NCBI RefSeq assembly: GCF_028657195.3
Contig: NZ_JANCPR020000002.1
Span: 248,001 to 312,000 of the forward strand
DNA length: 64,000 nt
Direction: 5' to 3'
Source: Streptomyces iconiensis
Lineage (GTDB): Bacteria; Actinomycetota; Actinomycetes; Streptomycetales; Streptomycetaceae
This document shows, piece by piece, positions 1-8,685 of the stretch (positions within the stretch are counted from its first letter, which is position 1; each line of letters begins with the position of its first letter). The position numbers and the translations under genes are program-made. A model generated the notes under the pieces. The model did not search any database. It saw only the letters and a list, made by a program, of their open reading frames with translations, and had not been told where the DNA came from.

Positions 1-868
1 AAGACGGCGCCGCAACTGCCTTGCAGCTCGGCCCGACGCGGGGCCCGACACGGCGCAGCGGGCCCGGCATCCTCTCGTGGTCCTGTCCTTGGCCGGTGAG
101 CTGACTCCGGGCCAGAGCCCCTGGGCCCCCTCCCCCTGCTTCCGTTACCCGGCCGGGGACACGCGGCGGCAGTCGGTTCGCCCAGCTCGATACCGAGTAC
201 GATGCCGCGGCTCTCACCTGCCGACAGCTCGCAGTCCCGCTGAGGAAGGCCCGTAGTGGCCAGGGAGGTGCCAGAAGCTGAGTGGGTGCTGACGGTGGTG
301 GCGTGCTCCACGTGACTGGCCCGAAGCCCGATGCCGTGCACCGCGGCTGCCGGTCCTAACCCGGCCTGCCGATGGGGATGGCTTTCACCTCGGCCAAATC
401 GGTCCCGAGGTGCAGTTCCATGGGAAGCCGCAGAGTCCGGCCAGAGGCGCTTCGAAGACAGATCCGTTCGCTGCTGTCGACCGAACGCACCCGATCCAGC
501 GTGACCTGTGGGTCGTGTCCGTTGTCCGCTGAAGTACGGGCTCGGGCCACGAAGCTTGCCTGCCGGACGCTCACCGTGCGTCCCTGGTCAGGAACCGGTT
601 CCTGACCCGCCACCCGGAGCTGACAGCGTGAGAGCACTCGGTCACCCGCGCCGTGGAGCCCCTCCAGGCCCTCGCCCCGCAGTTGTCCGTCCTCCGCTGA
701 GATGGCCGGCGCCGGTGCCGCGGCGCAGATGAGGGGCAGATGCGCGGGCCGGTGCTCGCCCGTGGGCCAGAGAGGAACTCCCTCACGCGAAGGGCGGCTT
801 GGGGCGGCACCGGTCGCTGGCTCCGGCGCCGGACACCGGGCCGCCGTCTTCTCCGCGACCATGGACAT
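1..868 (-). pseudogene. Frame-disrupted N-terminal domain of an actinobacterial glycogen-debranching-like protein
   Basis: Reading from 868 leftward, the frame has a low-complexity N-terminus, then a stretch containing EDGQLRGEGLEG, RVLSRCQLRVAG and MELHLGTDLAEVKAI. From memory this is the pattern of the actinobacterial glycogen debranching N-terminal domain. The frame hits TAG at 357-359. The +2 frame then carries the expected continuation (AVHGIGLRASH, then CELSAGESRGIVL) to about position 130, after which no frame is convincing. At least one frameshift lies near 357 and probably another nearer the window edge. The rest of the protein would lie outside the window. I infer a decaying gene; a sequencing indel is the alternative. 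Nothing else recognisable occupies 1-976. Confidence 0.5.
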
Positions 869-976
869 ACGCGATCCTCCGCTTCCTCTTCTCCTTGGAC
901 CGGCCGCAGCCGGGTGTGGCAGGGGGTGGGGTCCGCGTCATCTCCCACTCAGGTGGACGGCGCGCGGGCTGAGGGG

Positions 977-2254
977 TCATGGGGCCGTGTCCCAACTGGG
1001 GTCGGGCTCGTCGTCGCTGTCGGCCGCCTCGCGCAGCCGCCGTTCCTCCCGCATGCAACGGCGCAGCAGCTCGGGGTCAAGTCCCTCGTTGCACGCCTGG
1101 TGGAGCAGTTGCGCGAAGAGGTAGTCGGGATCCGCACGCAGAGCCTTGCCGAGAGCGACCCGGGCGGTCGCCACATCGCCGCCGGACCAGGCCACCCATC
1201 CGGCGAGGGCGAGCAGGGCCGCCGCGTGACCGTCGTAGCGGCCGACACAACGGCGTGCCAGCGCCCGCCAGAGACGGAGGGCAGGACTGACATCCACCCC
1301 TTCCATCCACTCCGCCGCGCGGTCACGGGTCCTGCGGTCCTGGAGACCGAGGATCATGGCAGCTGCTTCGTCGTGGCCAAGGAGTCCGTCGTCATGTGCG
1401 TCGGCTGCCGTTTGCGTTGCCGCCGCGGAAATGGAGCGGTGGAAGCGGCCGAGGAGATTTCCCGCGAGGGCCATGGTGTCGTCACATAGTTGCCGACGGC
1501 CCTCAGCGGTCAGCATCCGCTGTACGAGGGCAGCGCCGACGGCGTCCAGGATCCGTTCCTGTTGGTCCGCGAAAGGAGGCCCCAGGGCGGTGAACCTCTT
1601 CTCCATCTCGCGGAGCGAACCGTGCACCCGCACTCCCGCGTAAGTGGCAGCGGCGGCCATGGCCGAGGTGCCGGGCGCCGCCAGGGGCATTCCGTCGGGA
1701 TGGCAGCAGTTCGGATCAGGGCAGCAGTAGCTGAAATAGCACCCGTCCGAGAGGCACAGCGCCTCGTACACGGGCATCTCCAGTTCGCCGCATGCCACCC
1801 GGAGCCGCTGGATGAGCGGCCTGAACCGCTCCATCACCTCCTTCCCCGCGCTCTCCCCTTCGGCGGGTTCCTGGCAGAGGAAGACGATGGCACCGTCCGG
1901 CCTCGGGCCGCGGGCCTGCGCGGTGGCGTCGAGGCACTCGGCGAGCTGAGGGGCCAGAGCTTGCCAGCCCTCGTCCGTGTCGGGGATGCCCATCCTGATG
2001 CGCGCGCCGAAGCGGCCACGCTCGCCGTGCAGAGCCACCACGACGATGGAGTCGTCGGGATAGAAGCCGAGAAGGTACGGCAGGGAGTCAGCCAGCTCCG
2101 CCGGCCCCCGCAAGGAGACGTCCGTCCTCTGGCCAACGGTAGGGACGGCCCCCGCGCCGCCGCTACCGCCGGAGTCCGTGACGCGCTCCGGTCGGTGGTC
2201 GTCCCCTGCGTCCGGGGACTCGTTTCCGCTTGATTCGCGGTCGTGGTCTGTCAT
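977..2254 (-). CDS. DUF4192 domain-containing protein
   Basis: A 425-residue soluble protein. After a charged, Asp/Gly-rich N-terminus (about 50 residues), it has the DUF4192 hallmark 'LRGPAELADSLPYLLGFYPDDSIVVVAL' region (split here for length: LRGPAELADSLPYLLGF, then YPDDSIVVVAL). The rest is a mainly helical body ending in an acidic tail (DSDDEPDPSWD). A cysteine cluster (YFSYCCPDPNCC) lies near residue 175 and could bind metal; this is inference. No function is established for the family to my knowledge. I chose the ATG at 2254 over the in-frame start 48 bp upstream because family similarity begins after it. It is divergent from recQ and shares a 133-bp AT-rich promoter region with it. 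Confidence 0.82.
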   Translation of the reverse strand: MTDHDRESSGNESPDAGDDHRPERVTDSGGSGGAGAVPTVGQRTDVSLRGPAELADSLPYLLGFYPDDSIVVVALHGERGRFGARIRMGIPDTDEGWQALAPQLAECLDATAQARGPRPDGAIVFLCQEPAEGESAGKEVMERFRPLIQRLRVACGELEMPVYEALCLSDGCYFSYCCPDPNCCHPDGMPLAAPGTSAMAAAATYAGVRVHGSLREMEKRFTALGPPFADQQERILDAVGAALVQRMLTAEGRRQLCDDTMALAGNLLGRFHRSISAAATQTAADAHDDGLLGHDEAAAMILGLQDRRTRDRAAEWMEGVDVSPALRLWRALARRCVGRYDGHAAALLALAGWVAWSGGDVATARVALGKALRADPDYLFAQLLHQACNEGLDPELLRRCMREERRLREAADSDDEPDPSWDTAP

Positions 2255-2292
2255 GACTCGACCGTGCCCGCCGGTGAAGGACCGGCGCTGAA

Positions 2293-2342
2293 AGATATCC
2301 ACAGACCTTGTGATTAGTCATACAAATATGGGGTTATCCACA
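2293..2342 (+). promoter_or_regulatory. Pair of DnaA-box-like sites in the DUF4192/recQ divergent promoter region
   Basis: TTATCCACA at 2334-2342 is a perfect match to the classical DnaA box. ATATCCACA at 2295-2303 differs by one base, in the same orientation and 39 bp away. Between them lies unusually AT-rich DNA for this genome (GATTAGTCATACAAATATG). Two sites just upstream of a helicase gene suggest DnaA-dependent regulation or titration. This is inferred from sequence only. Confidence 0.5.
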
Positions 2343-2387
2343 TGAGCCCATTCGTCGGCTGTCGGTGTCATCGGGTTGCATGGGCGC

Positions 2388-4577
2388 ATGAGTGACACAG
2401 AGCTGCGCCAAGAGGCCGACGCCGTGCTGGCCGGTCTCGTCGGCGACCACGAAGGAACCGCACGGCTGCGCACGGACCAGTGGCGGGCCATCGAGGCGCT
2501 CGTCGCCGACAAGCGGCGGGCACTGGTGGTCCAGCGCACGGGCTGGGGCAAGTCGGCGGTGTATTTCGTGGCCACCGCGCTGCTGCGCAGGCGCGGCTCG
2601 GGGCCAACCGTGATCGTCTCTCCGCTGCTTGCGCTGATGCGGAACCAGGTGGAGGCGGCAGCACGCGCCGGCATCCACGCCCGCACCATCAACTCCGCCA
2701 ACCAGGAGGACTGGGGCACGATCGAGGCCGAGGTCGCGGCGGGAGAGGTGGACGTCCTGCTGGTGAGCCCGGAGCGGTTGAACAATCCGGACTTCCGCGA
2801 CCAGGTGCTCCCCAAGCTGACCGCCTCCACCGGCCTTCTCGTGGTGGACGAGGCACACTGCATCTCCGACTGGGGACACGACTTCCGGCCGGACTACCGC
2901 AGGCTCCGCACCATGCTCGCGGAGCTGCCCCACGGTGTGCCCGTGCTGGCGACCACGGCGACGGCCAACGCCCGGGTGACGGCGGATGTCGCCGAACAGC
3001 TCGGCACCGGAGGCGGAACGGACGGACAGCAGGAACCTGGGGCAGCTGCGGCGCTGGTGCTGCGCGGTTCGCTGGACAGGGAAAGCCTGAGTCTGAACGT
3101 GCTGCGTCTGCCGGACGCCTCGCACCGGCTGGCGTGGCTGGGACAGCACCTCACGGCGCTTCCGGGCTCCGGCATCATCTACACCCTCACGGTGGCCGCC
3201 GCCGAGGAGGTCTCCGCCTTCCTTCGGCAGTGCGGTCACAAGGTCGCCTCCTACACCGGTAAGACAGAGAACGCGGACCGTGAGGCGGCGGAGGCGGATC
3301 TGCTCGCCAACCGCGTCAAGGCGCTGGTGGCCACATCGGCTCTGGGTATGGGCTTCGACAAGCCGGACCTCGGTTTCGTCGTCCACTTGGGGTCTCCCTC
3401 TTCTCCCATCGCGTACTACCAGCAGGTGGGGCGTGCCGGGCGAGGCGTGGACCATGCCGAGGTGCTGCTTCTTCCCGGCCAGGAGGACGAGGCGATCTGG
3501 CGCTATTTCGCCTCGCTGGCCTTCCCGCCCGAAGACCAGGTCCGTCGCACCCTGGATGTGCTCGCCGCATCGGACCGGCCGCTGTCGCTGCCCGCCCTCG
3601 AACCGAGGGTGGAGCTGCGCAGATCCCGGCTGGAGATGATGCTCAAGGTCCTCGATGTCGACGGGGCGGTGCACCGGGTCAAGGGCGGATGGACCGCGAC
3701 GAACAAGCCGTGGAAGTACGACGCCGACCGGTACGCCTGGGTGGAGCAGCAACGGCAGGCCGAACAGCGTGCGATGCGCGGGTACGCCGAGACGTCGGAT
3801 TGCCGGATGGAGTTCCTGCGGCGGGAGTTGGACGACGAGGACGCCGCGCCGTGCGGTCGGTGCGACAACTGCGCGGGAGCACGGTTCACGGTGGAGGTGG
3901 AGGAAGTACAAGTAGCGGCAGCCCGGGGTGAGTTGCGCAGGCCGGGCATCAGGGTCGAGCCCCGCAAGATGTGGCCCACGGGCATGCAGTCTGTCGGCCT
4001 GGACCTCAAAGGCCGCATCCCGGTACAGCAGCAGGCGTCCGCCGGCCGGGCGCTCGGCAGGCTCTCGGACATTGGCTGGGGCAACCGTCTGCGGCCCCTC
4101 CTCTCCCCGCAAGCCGGCGACGGGCCCCTGCCGGACGATGTGCTCCAGGGGGCGGTGACCGTCCTCACGGAGTGGGCCAAGGGACCTGGCGGGTGGGCTT
4201 CTGGTGCCGCGGACGCGATGGAGCGGCCGGTGGGAATCGTCGCGATCGAGTCCCTGACACGGCCGCAGTTGGTGCGCTCCTTCGCGGAACGTATCGCCGA
4301 CATCGGCAGGATGCCGCTGCTGGGGGCTGTGACCTGCGTGGACGAGTACGGGGTCGCGGCGGGACCGCGCAGTAACGGTGCCCAGCGGCTGCGGGCTGTG
4401 CACGAGGCGCTGACGATGCCGCCGGAGCTGGCGGAATCCGTGGCTGCCGTGGCGGGACCGGTGTTGCTGGTGGACGACTTCACCGAGACGGGATGGACCC
4501 TCGCCGTAGCGGCCCGGATGCTCCGGCAGGCGGGCGCGAAGGAGGTGTTGCCGCTGGTCCTGGCCGTGCAGAACTGA
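2388..4577 (+). CDS. recQ: RecQ-family ATP-dependent DNA helicase with C-terminal phosphoribosyltransferase-like domain
   Basis: A 729-residue superfamily 2 helicase that unwinds DNA 3'-5' in recombination and repair. Visible motifs are Walker A TGWGKS (about residue 50), the DEAH box in VVDEAHCISDWGHDFR (about 160), the motif V/VI region ATSALGMGFDKPD and QQVGRAGRG, and a zinc-binding cysteine set (CRMEF...CGRCDNC, about 470-495). The C-terminal 200 residues are not a standard HRDC domain. They end in VLLVDDFTETGWTLAVA, which resembles a PRPP-binding loop of type I phosphoribosyltransferases (ComF-like). I chose ATG 2388 over an ATG four codons upstream because family similarity starts with MSDTELRQEAD. 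The next gene starts 47 bp downstream on the same strand. Confidence 0.9.
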   Translation: MSDTELRQEADAVLAGLVGDHEGTARLRTDQWRAIEALVADKRRALVVQRTGWGKSAVYFVATALLRRRGSGPTVIVSPLLALMRNQVEAAARAGIHARTINSANQEDWGTIEAEVAAGEVDVLLVSPERLNNPDFRDQVLPKLTASTGLLVVDEAHCISDWGHDFRPDYRRLRTMLAELPHGVPVLATTATANARVTADVAEQLGTGGGTDGQQEPGAAAALVLRGSLDRESLSLNVLRLPDASHRLAWLGQHLTALPGSGIIYTLTVAAAEEVSAFLRQCGHKVASYTGKTENADREAAEADLLANRVKALVATSALGMGFDKPDLGFVVHLGSPSSPIAYYQQVGRAGRGVDHAEVLLLPGQEDEAIWRYFASLAFPPEDQVRRTLDVLAASDRPLSLPALEPRVELRRSRLEMMLKVLDVDGAVHRVKGGWTATNKPWKYDADRYAWVEQQRQAEQRAMRGYAETSDCRMEFLRRELDDEDAAPCGRCDNCAGARFTVEVEEVQVAAARGELRRPGIRVEPRKMWPTGMQSVGLDLKGRIPVQQQASAGRALGRLSDIGWGNRLRPLLSPQAGDGPLPDDVLQGAVTVLTEWAKGPGGWASGAADAMERPVGIVAIESLTRPQLVRSFAERIADIGRMPLLGAVTCVDEYGVAAGPRSNGAQRLRAVHEALTMPPELAESVAAVAGPVLLVDDFTETGWTLAVAARMLRQAGAKEVLPLVLAVQN

Positions 4578-4624
4578 CAGGCAGGCGCAGATCCCCCGAA
4601 GGAAGACGGGGTGGGAAAGGGGAA

Positions 4625-5680
4625 ATGGGCGACCTGGCGGGAAGAACGAGAGGAGACAGCCGCAAACGGCCGCGTGATGCGCCGATAGTTCATTGCCGCC
4701 TCTTCGCGTGGCCGCGAGAATTGGAGCGGTTCCAGGACGAAGGGAGGAATGTGACCTTCGGCTTTGCTCCACCCCCCGCGACCGACCCCGTGTCCCGACT
4801 TGGCCGCATGCTTGAGCCCGCCGAGTGGGCGGCGGCCGGGATACCCCTGCTGCGGGACCCCCGCGAAACAGTCACCGGACTCTACGAGCGCCACCGACCG
4901 CGCCCTGCCACCACGGTCGTCGCGGTGCTCGGACCCGACGAACGGCTCGTCGCCAGCGCGTCGTTCACGCAGCACACAGCCCATCCCGACGGGTGGGAGT
5001 TCCGCAACGCGCTGCTCGGCCAACTGCGACGGGTCGTCCCGCACGACCTTCGTCGCAGAGTTCCCGTCCGCACCGCGGTGCTGCTCTGCTGCCGACTGGG
5101 AGAGCAGGGCTGGACGACGGTGGACGGCGCGTGGATGTGGGGCCTGCGGGACGCCTGCACCTTGCACGGTCTCCGTTGCGGGGCCTACATCACCCTGACA
5201 GCCGCCGGATGGCAGGTGCTGGGCGAAGGACGAAGCGGGCGCCGTCCCTCGGCCCCGCCCCCGGCCGCAACCGCAACCGCAACCGCAACCGCAACCGCAA
5301 CCGCAACCGCAACCGCAACCAATAGATCACCGTCCACGACGATCGGCACCACCACGGGTTCGGGCACCGGTACGGGGCCCGAGACCATCACCGGAGACGA
5401 GAGCGGGGGTGACAGCACGATCGCGGCTGCCGCTGCGTCCGTCGACTCGTTCCCCACGGGGGCACCGTCCCTGCCGGGGCAGGAAGCGGTCGCCGGTACC
5501 GGGCACCCGTCCACAGCGCCCGGTCACCCGGCCCGCAGCACGACGGCCCCTCTCATCTCAGGAGCCGCTCTGCCGGCCAAAGCCGCGCCGCAGCCGACAA
5601 CGCGGGCCAATGGCGTCGGCGCCAGGCAGCCCCAGAGCCCTTCCGGCGCCCACCGCCAGAGTCCTGCCGGTGCCCACTGA
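4625..5680 (+). CDS. Conserved hypothetical protein with N-terminal folded domain and repeat-rich tail
   Basis: A 351-residue protein of unknown function. The ATG at 4625 follows GAAAGGGG and lies 47 bp after recQ, so co-transcription is likely. The first 200 residues look folded (VHCRLFAWPRELERF, GWTTVDGAWMWGLRDACTLHG). I recall proteins like this in Streptomyces but no named domain. The last 140 residues are low complexity: an (Ala-Thr)9 run coded by a hexanucleotide tandem repeat, then a Thr/Gly/Pro-rich disordered tail. I see no signal peptide or membrane segment. An antisense frame through the repeat is a shadow. Confidence 0.65.
   Translation: MGDLAGRTRGDSRKRPRDAPIVHCRLFAWPRELERFQDEGRNVTFGFAPPPATDPVSRLGRMLEPAEWAAAGIPLLRDPRETVTGLYERHRPRPATTVVAVLGPDERLVASASFTQHTAHPDGWEFRNALLGQLRRVVPHDLRRRVPVRTAVLLCCRLGEQGWTTVDGAWMWGLRDACTLHGLRCGAYITLTAAGWQVLGEGRSGRRPSAPPPAATATATATATATATATATNRSPSTTIGTTTGSGTGTGPETITGDESGGDSTIAAAAASVDSFPTGAPSLPGQEAVAGTGHPSTAPGHPARSTTAPLISGAALPAKAAPQPTTRANGVGARQPQSPSGAHRQSPAGAH
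5267..5320 (+). repeat. GCAACC hexanucleotide tandem repeat, nine perfect copies
   Basis: Nine uninterrupted copies of GCAACC (54 bp) lie inside the preceding coding region and encode alternating Ala-Thr. Because the unit is 6 bp, gain or loss of copies keeps the frame and only changes linker length. Confidence 0.97.
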
Positions 5681-5839
5681 GCTCAACCAGCAGCTCAAGC
5701 TGAGCGGGAACCTTCCCCACGAAGCTCAGGGCTCCAGCTGAACTGAGCGGCTCCGGTCGGAGCTGAACGGCTGGGCCGCTCCGGTCAGCGGTGCCGGTGC
5801 CGTGGCATGGCGCCGCTGACCTGGGGACAGAGCTGAAGG

Positions 5840-6457
5840 TCAGAGCAGGCCGCGAATGCGCTCGGGATCGCCGCAGACGATGAGCTGCTCCGTGGCCTTC
5901 TCCAGGGCCGCGGGCAGTGCGGCAGCGGCCTCGGGGTCGGTCCCGCCGTTGACGGCGAGCAGCACGATGGCTCGCTGGGTCGTGCGGGCGACGACGGAGG
6001 AGTGGGCGCAGAAGAGGTCCTCGCCGTCGGCGAGTTGGCGCCAGTAGGCGTCCTCACCGAAGGAGAGTTCGTGCTGGGCCCACGGATGCTGCTCGCCCGT
6101 GGTGATCAGCAGGATCTCGTTGGGGGCGCGACCTTCGTCGAGGAGCTTGTCGACGGTCTCGTCGGCGACCTCCACAGCGGTCGCTTCGGTCGCGCCGACC
6201 AGTTGGATCTGCGCGGTGGGGGCAGGTGAGGCAGGCGCGTTCGAGGCCGGCTTGTTGCCCTTGCCCGAGCCGCCGGGGCGGCCCGGGGTACTGGGGCCCT
6301 TGGTGTCCGCGCGCGGCTGTGCGGGGCGCGGAGAGGGCCGGGGGCCGGGGACGGGCGCGGCGGTTCGGGGTGCCTGCGGAGTTCGGGCTGCTCCCGCTGC
6401 ATTGCGGGGGCCCGGGACGCTCTCGTAAATCTGTGGCTCCTCGGGGGTGAGAGGCAT
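5840..6457 (-). CDS. Hypothetical protein with proline-rich N-terminus
   Basis: A 205-residue protein that I cannot assign to a named family. The first 85 residues are rich in Pro, Ala, Gly and Arg. The remaining 120 form a plausible alpha/beta domain (IQLVGATEATAVEVADETVDKLL, then EILLITTGEQHPWAQHE, then CAHSSVVARTTQRAIVLLAVNG). The 'GEQHPWAQHELSFGEDAYW' region is reminiscent of segments in helicase-associated proteins, but that is speculation. It reads toward the recQ-linked hypothetical gene (convergent). The ATG at 6457 is the only well-placed start. rnhB lies upstream on the same strand. Confidence 0.62.
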   Translation of the reverse strand: MPLTPEEPQIYESVPGPRNAAGAARTPQAPRTAAPVPGPRPSPRPAQPRADTKGPSTPGRPGGSGKGNKPASNAPASPAPTAQIQLVGATEATAVEVADETVDKLLDEGRAPNEILLITTGEQHPWAQHELSFGEDAYWRQLADGEDLFCAHSSVVARTTQRAIVLLAVNGGTDPEAAAALPAALEKATEQLIVCGDPERIRGLL

Positions 6458-6571
6458 GAGGTGATGTCTATCAAATGGCGGAATGGGACGTGTCAGCGGG
6501 TACGGGATCCATGGGGAGGTGCCCGTGAAGGAGTCCGGTACTTCGTGACGGCGTCGCCCGGCCGTGCCGGG

Positions 6572-7249
6572 TCAGAAGAGGCCGATCTGCTCCGTGGGCT
6601 CACTCCTGGTGCGCTTGAGGTGCTTCCAGTGGGTCAATGCGTCCATGAAGGACCAGGACAGCCGGTGGTGCGGGGTGGGCCCCCACTCCTCCAAAGCTGC
6701 CTTGTGGACGGGTGAGGGGTATCCGGCGTTGTCCTGGAAGGCGAACTCGGTGTGTTCGGCGGCGAGTTCGGTCATCATGGCGTCGCGGCGCACCTTGGCG
6801 ATGACCGAGGCGGCGGCCACGGCGACGCAGGACTCGTCGCCCTTGATGACGGTGCGGACCTTCCAGGGAAGGCCGAGGTAGTCGTGCTTGCCGTCCAGGA
6901 TCACGGCGTCGGGCCGTACGGGCAGTGTCTCCAGGGCGCGGACGGCGGCGATGCGCAGGGCGGCGGTCATGCCGAGTTCATCGATCTCGTCCGGGGAGGA
7001 GTGGCCGAGGGAGTATGCGGTGACCCAGCCGCTCAGCTCTTCGGCGAGTTCGGTGCGGCGTGGCTCCGGGATGAGCTTGGAGTCGGTGAGGCCGGGCGGC
7101 GGGCGGCGCAGTCCAGTGACCGCGGCGCAGACCGTCACGGGCCCGGCCCACGCTCCGCGGCCGACCTCGTCCACCCCGGCGACGATCTTCGCTCCGGTGG
7201 TGGCGCGGAGCGATCGCTCGACGCGGTGGGTTGGGGGCTCGTACGGCAT
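6572..7249 (-). CDS. rnhB: Ribonuclease HII
   Basis: A 225-residue enzyme that cleaves RNA in RNA:DNA hybrids, including single misincorporated ribonucleotides. The catalytic signature [13 protein letters not shown] begins near residue 25 (Asp27, Glu28). It is followed by LTDSKLIP, the conserved DAVILDGK segment, and [12 protein letters not shown] with a further conserved Asp. Length and motif order are standard for RNase HII. A short C-terminal tail ([14 protein letters not shown]) follows the conserved core. It belongs to a minus-strand run of small housekeeping genes. Confidence 0.95.
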   Translation of the reverse strand: MPYEPPTHRVERSLRATTGAKIVAGVDEVGRGAWAGPVTVCAAVTGLRRPPPGLTDSKLIPEPRRTELAEELSGWVTAYSLGHSSPDEIDELGMTAALRIAAVRALETLPVRPDAVILDGKHDYLGLPWKVRTVIKGDESCVAVAAASVIAKVRRDAMMTELAAEHTEFAFQDNAGYPSPVHKAALEEWGPTPHHRLSWSFMDALTHWKHLKRTRSEPTEQIGLF

Positions 7250-7525
7250 GGCTGTACCAGCGTATCCGCTGTGGCGACGGCGAGTTCAGCCGCGTCCCCT
7301 CAAGCGGAGGAAAGAGTAGGAGAGGTCGCTTACGGGCGTGCGGTGGTGACGGAGAGTTGGGGTCGGGCGCGGCCTGACGGCGTGGACGGTTCCGACGCTG
7401 CGGAGGCGCGCGGCACCCCGCGTGGAGAGCCGAGCGGTGCCGGCCCCAGCCGCCTGGGCGGTGTGCGGACAGGGCGAACGGTATGGGCAGGTGACGGCGG
7501 CGTACGGCGCGCGGCGTGGGCCGGT

Positions 7526-8674
7526 TCAGGTCAGGGAGTCGCGAAGCCAGGGAGGGAGTTCTTCGGTGCGTTCCGTCCACTCCTGGGGCGGCGCGGAGCC
7601 ACCAGGACCACCGGCGGCCACGATGCCGCCGACGATGGCGCAGGTGGTGTCGATGTCACCGCCCGCCTGCGCGGTCGCCCATACGGCCTCCCGGAAGTCG
7701 CCGGCGTGCCGGGCAGCGGCCCACAGGGCGAAGGGCACGGTGTCGTGCGCACTTGTGCGCCGACCGCAACCGAGCACCGCGGCGACGGTGGCGACGTCGG
7801 CGTAGTCCAGCATGTCGGCGGCGCGGCGCACGCCCGCGCGTACCGCGCTGCGGGGGACGAGTTCCTGGACACGGCCGAGGAGTTCGGATCCCGTGAGCGA
7901 ACTGCCCCCGGCCTGGACGGTTCCGGAGGCGGGGCCGGAGACCGAGCCGGAGCCGACTCGCGGGCCCTGGCCGGTGTGGCCAGCGGAGAGCGGACCGGTG
8001 CGGCCCCCGGAGAGCCGACCGGTGTCATGCGCTGGCGACGGACGGGTGTCGTTCCCGGAGAGCGGGTCGGAGCCGCGCTCGGAGTTCGCGGCGGAGCTGT
8101 TTACGGGGTTCCGGACGGAGGCAACGCTGCTCGCGGCCGTCAGCGCCGTTGCGGCTGCTACGGCGCGGGTGCCCGCGACGGCCTCGGGGTGCGTGTGGGT
8201 GACCCGGGCCGAGCGTTCCGCCTGCTCGGCGGCGTGCTCGGCGTCGTCGGCGAACCAGGCGCCGAGGGGTGCCACGCGCATCGCGGCGCCGTTGCCCCAG
8301 GAGCCCTGGCCCTCGAAGAGGGAGGCGGCCAACTCGCGCCAGTCCGCGCCCTCCTGGCGGATCCGACGCAGCATCCGGTTCACGGCGGGCCCGTAGCCGC
8401 GGTCGGAATCGTGGTGCTCCGCGAAGGAGGCAGCCAGCGCTTCCTGGTCGGCGTGGCCGTGCGCGGACAGTACGGCGAACAGGGAGCAGGCCATCTCGGT
8501 GTCGTCGGTCCACTGCCACGGCCCGGACGGCAGTTCACGCCTGCGCAGCAGCACGTGGTTGTCGGGAACGAAGAACTGTGAGCCCAGGGCATCGCCCACG
8601 GCCAGCCCGCGCAGGCTGGCGAGGGCGCCGGATACCCGCTCACTGCGTGCAAGGTCATGGGGTTCGGCACTCAT
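7526..8674 (-). CDS. ADP-ribosylglycohydrolase family protein with low-complexity insertion
   Basis: A 382-residue member of the DraG-like ADP-ribosylglycohydrolase family, which removes ADP-ribose from proteins or small molecules using a binuclear Mg site. Visible hallmarks are RGLAVGDALGSQF (residues 23-35), WTDDTEMA (about 54-61), GNGAAMRVAPLG (about 127-138) and the C-terminal metal motif GGDIDTTCAIVGG (about 342). Between about residues 185 and 265 the conserved core is interrupted by a Ser/Gly/Thr-rich segment that looks unstructured. The histidine phosphatase gene lies 11 bp upstream on the same strand, so co-transcription is likely. The true substrate is unknown. Confidence 0.88.
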   Translation of the reverse strand: MSAEPHDLARSERVSGALASLRGLAVGDALGSQFFVPDNHVLLRRRELPSGPWQWTDDTEMACSLFAVLSAHGHADQEALAASFAEHHDSDRGYGPAVNRMLRRIRQEGADWRELAASLFEGQGSWGNGAAMRVAPLGAWFADDAEHAAEQAERSARVTHTHPEAVAGTRAVAAATALTAASSVASVRNPVNSSAANSERGSDPLSGNDTRPSPAHDTGRLSGGRTGPLSAGHTGQGPRVGSGSVSGPASGTVQAGGSSLTGSELLGRVQELVPRSAVRAGVRRAADMLDYADVATVAAVLGCGRRTSAHDTVPFALWAAARHAGDFREAVWATAQAGGDIDTTCAIVGGIVAAGGPGGSAPPQEWTERTEELPPWLRDSLT

Positions 8675-8685
8675 GATCCGCGACT

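Noticed and set aside
1077..2233. Several plus-strand frames opposite the DUF4192 gene
   Set aside because: They lack ribosome sites and family similarity; the minus-strand DUF4192 frame explains the region.
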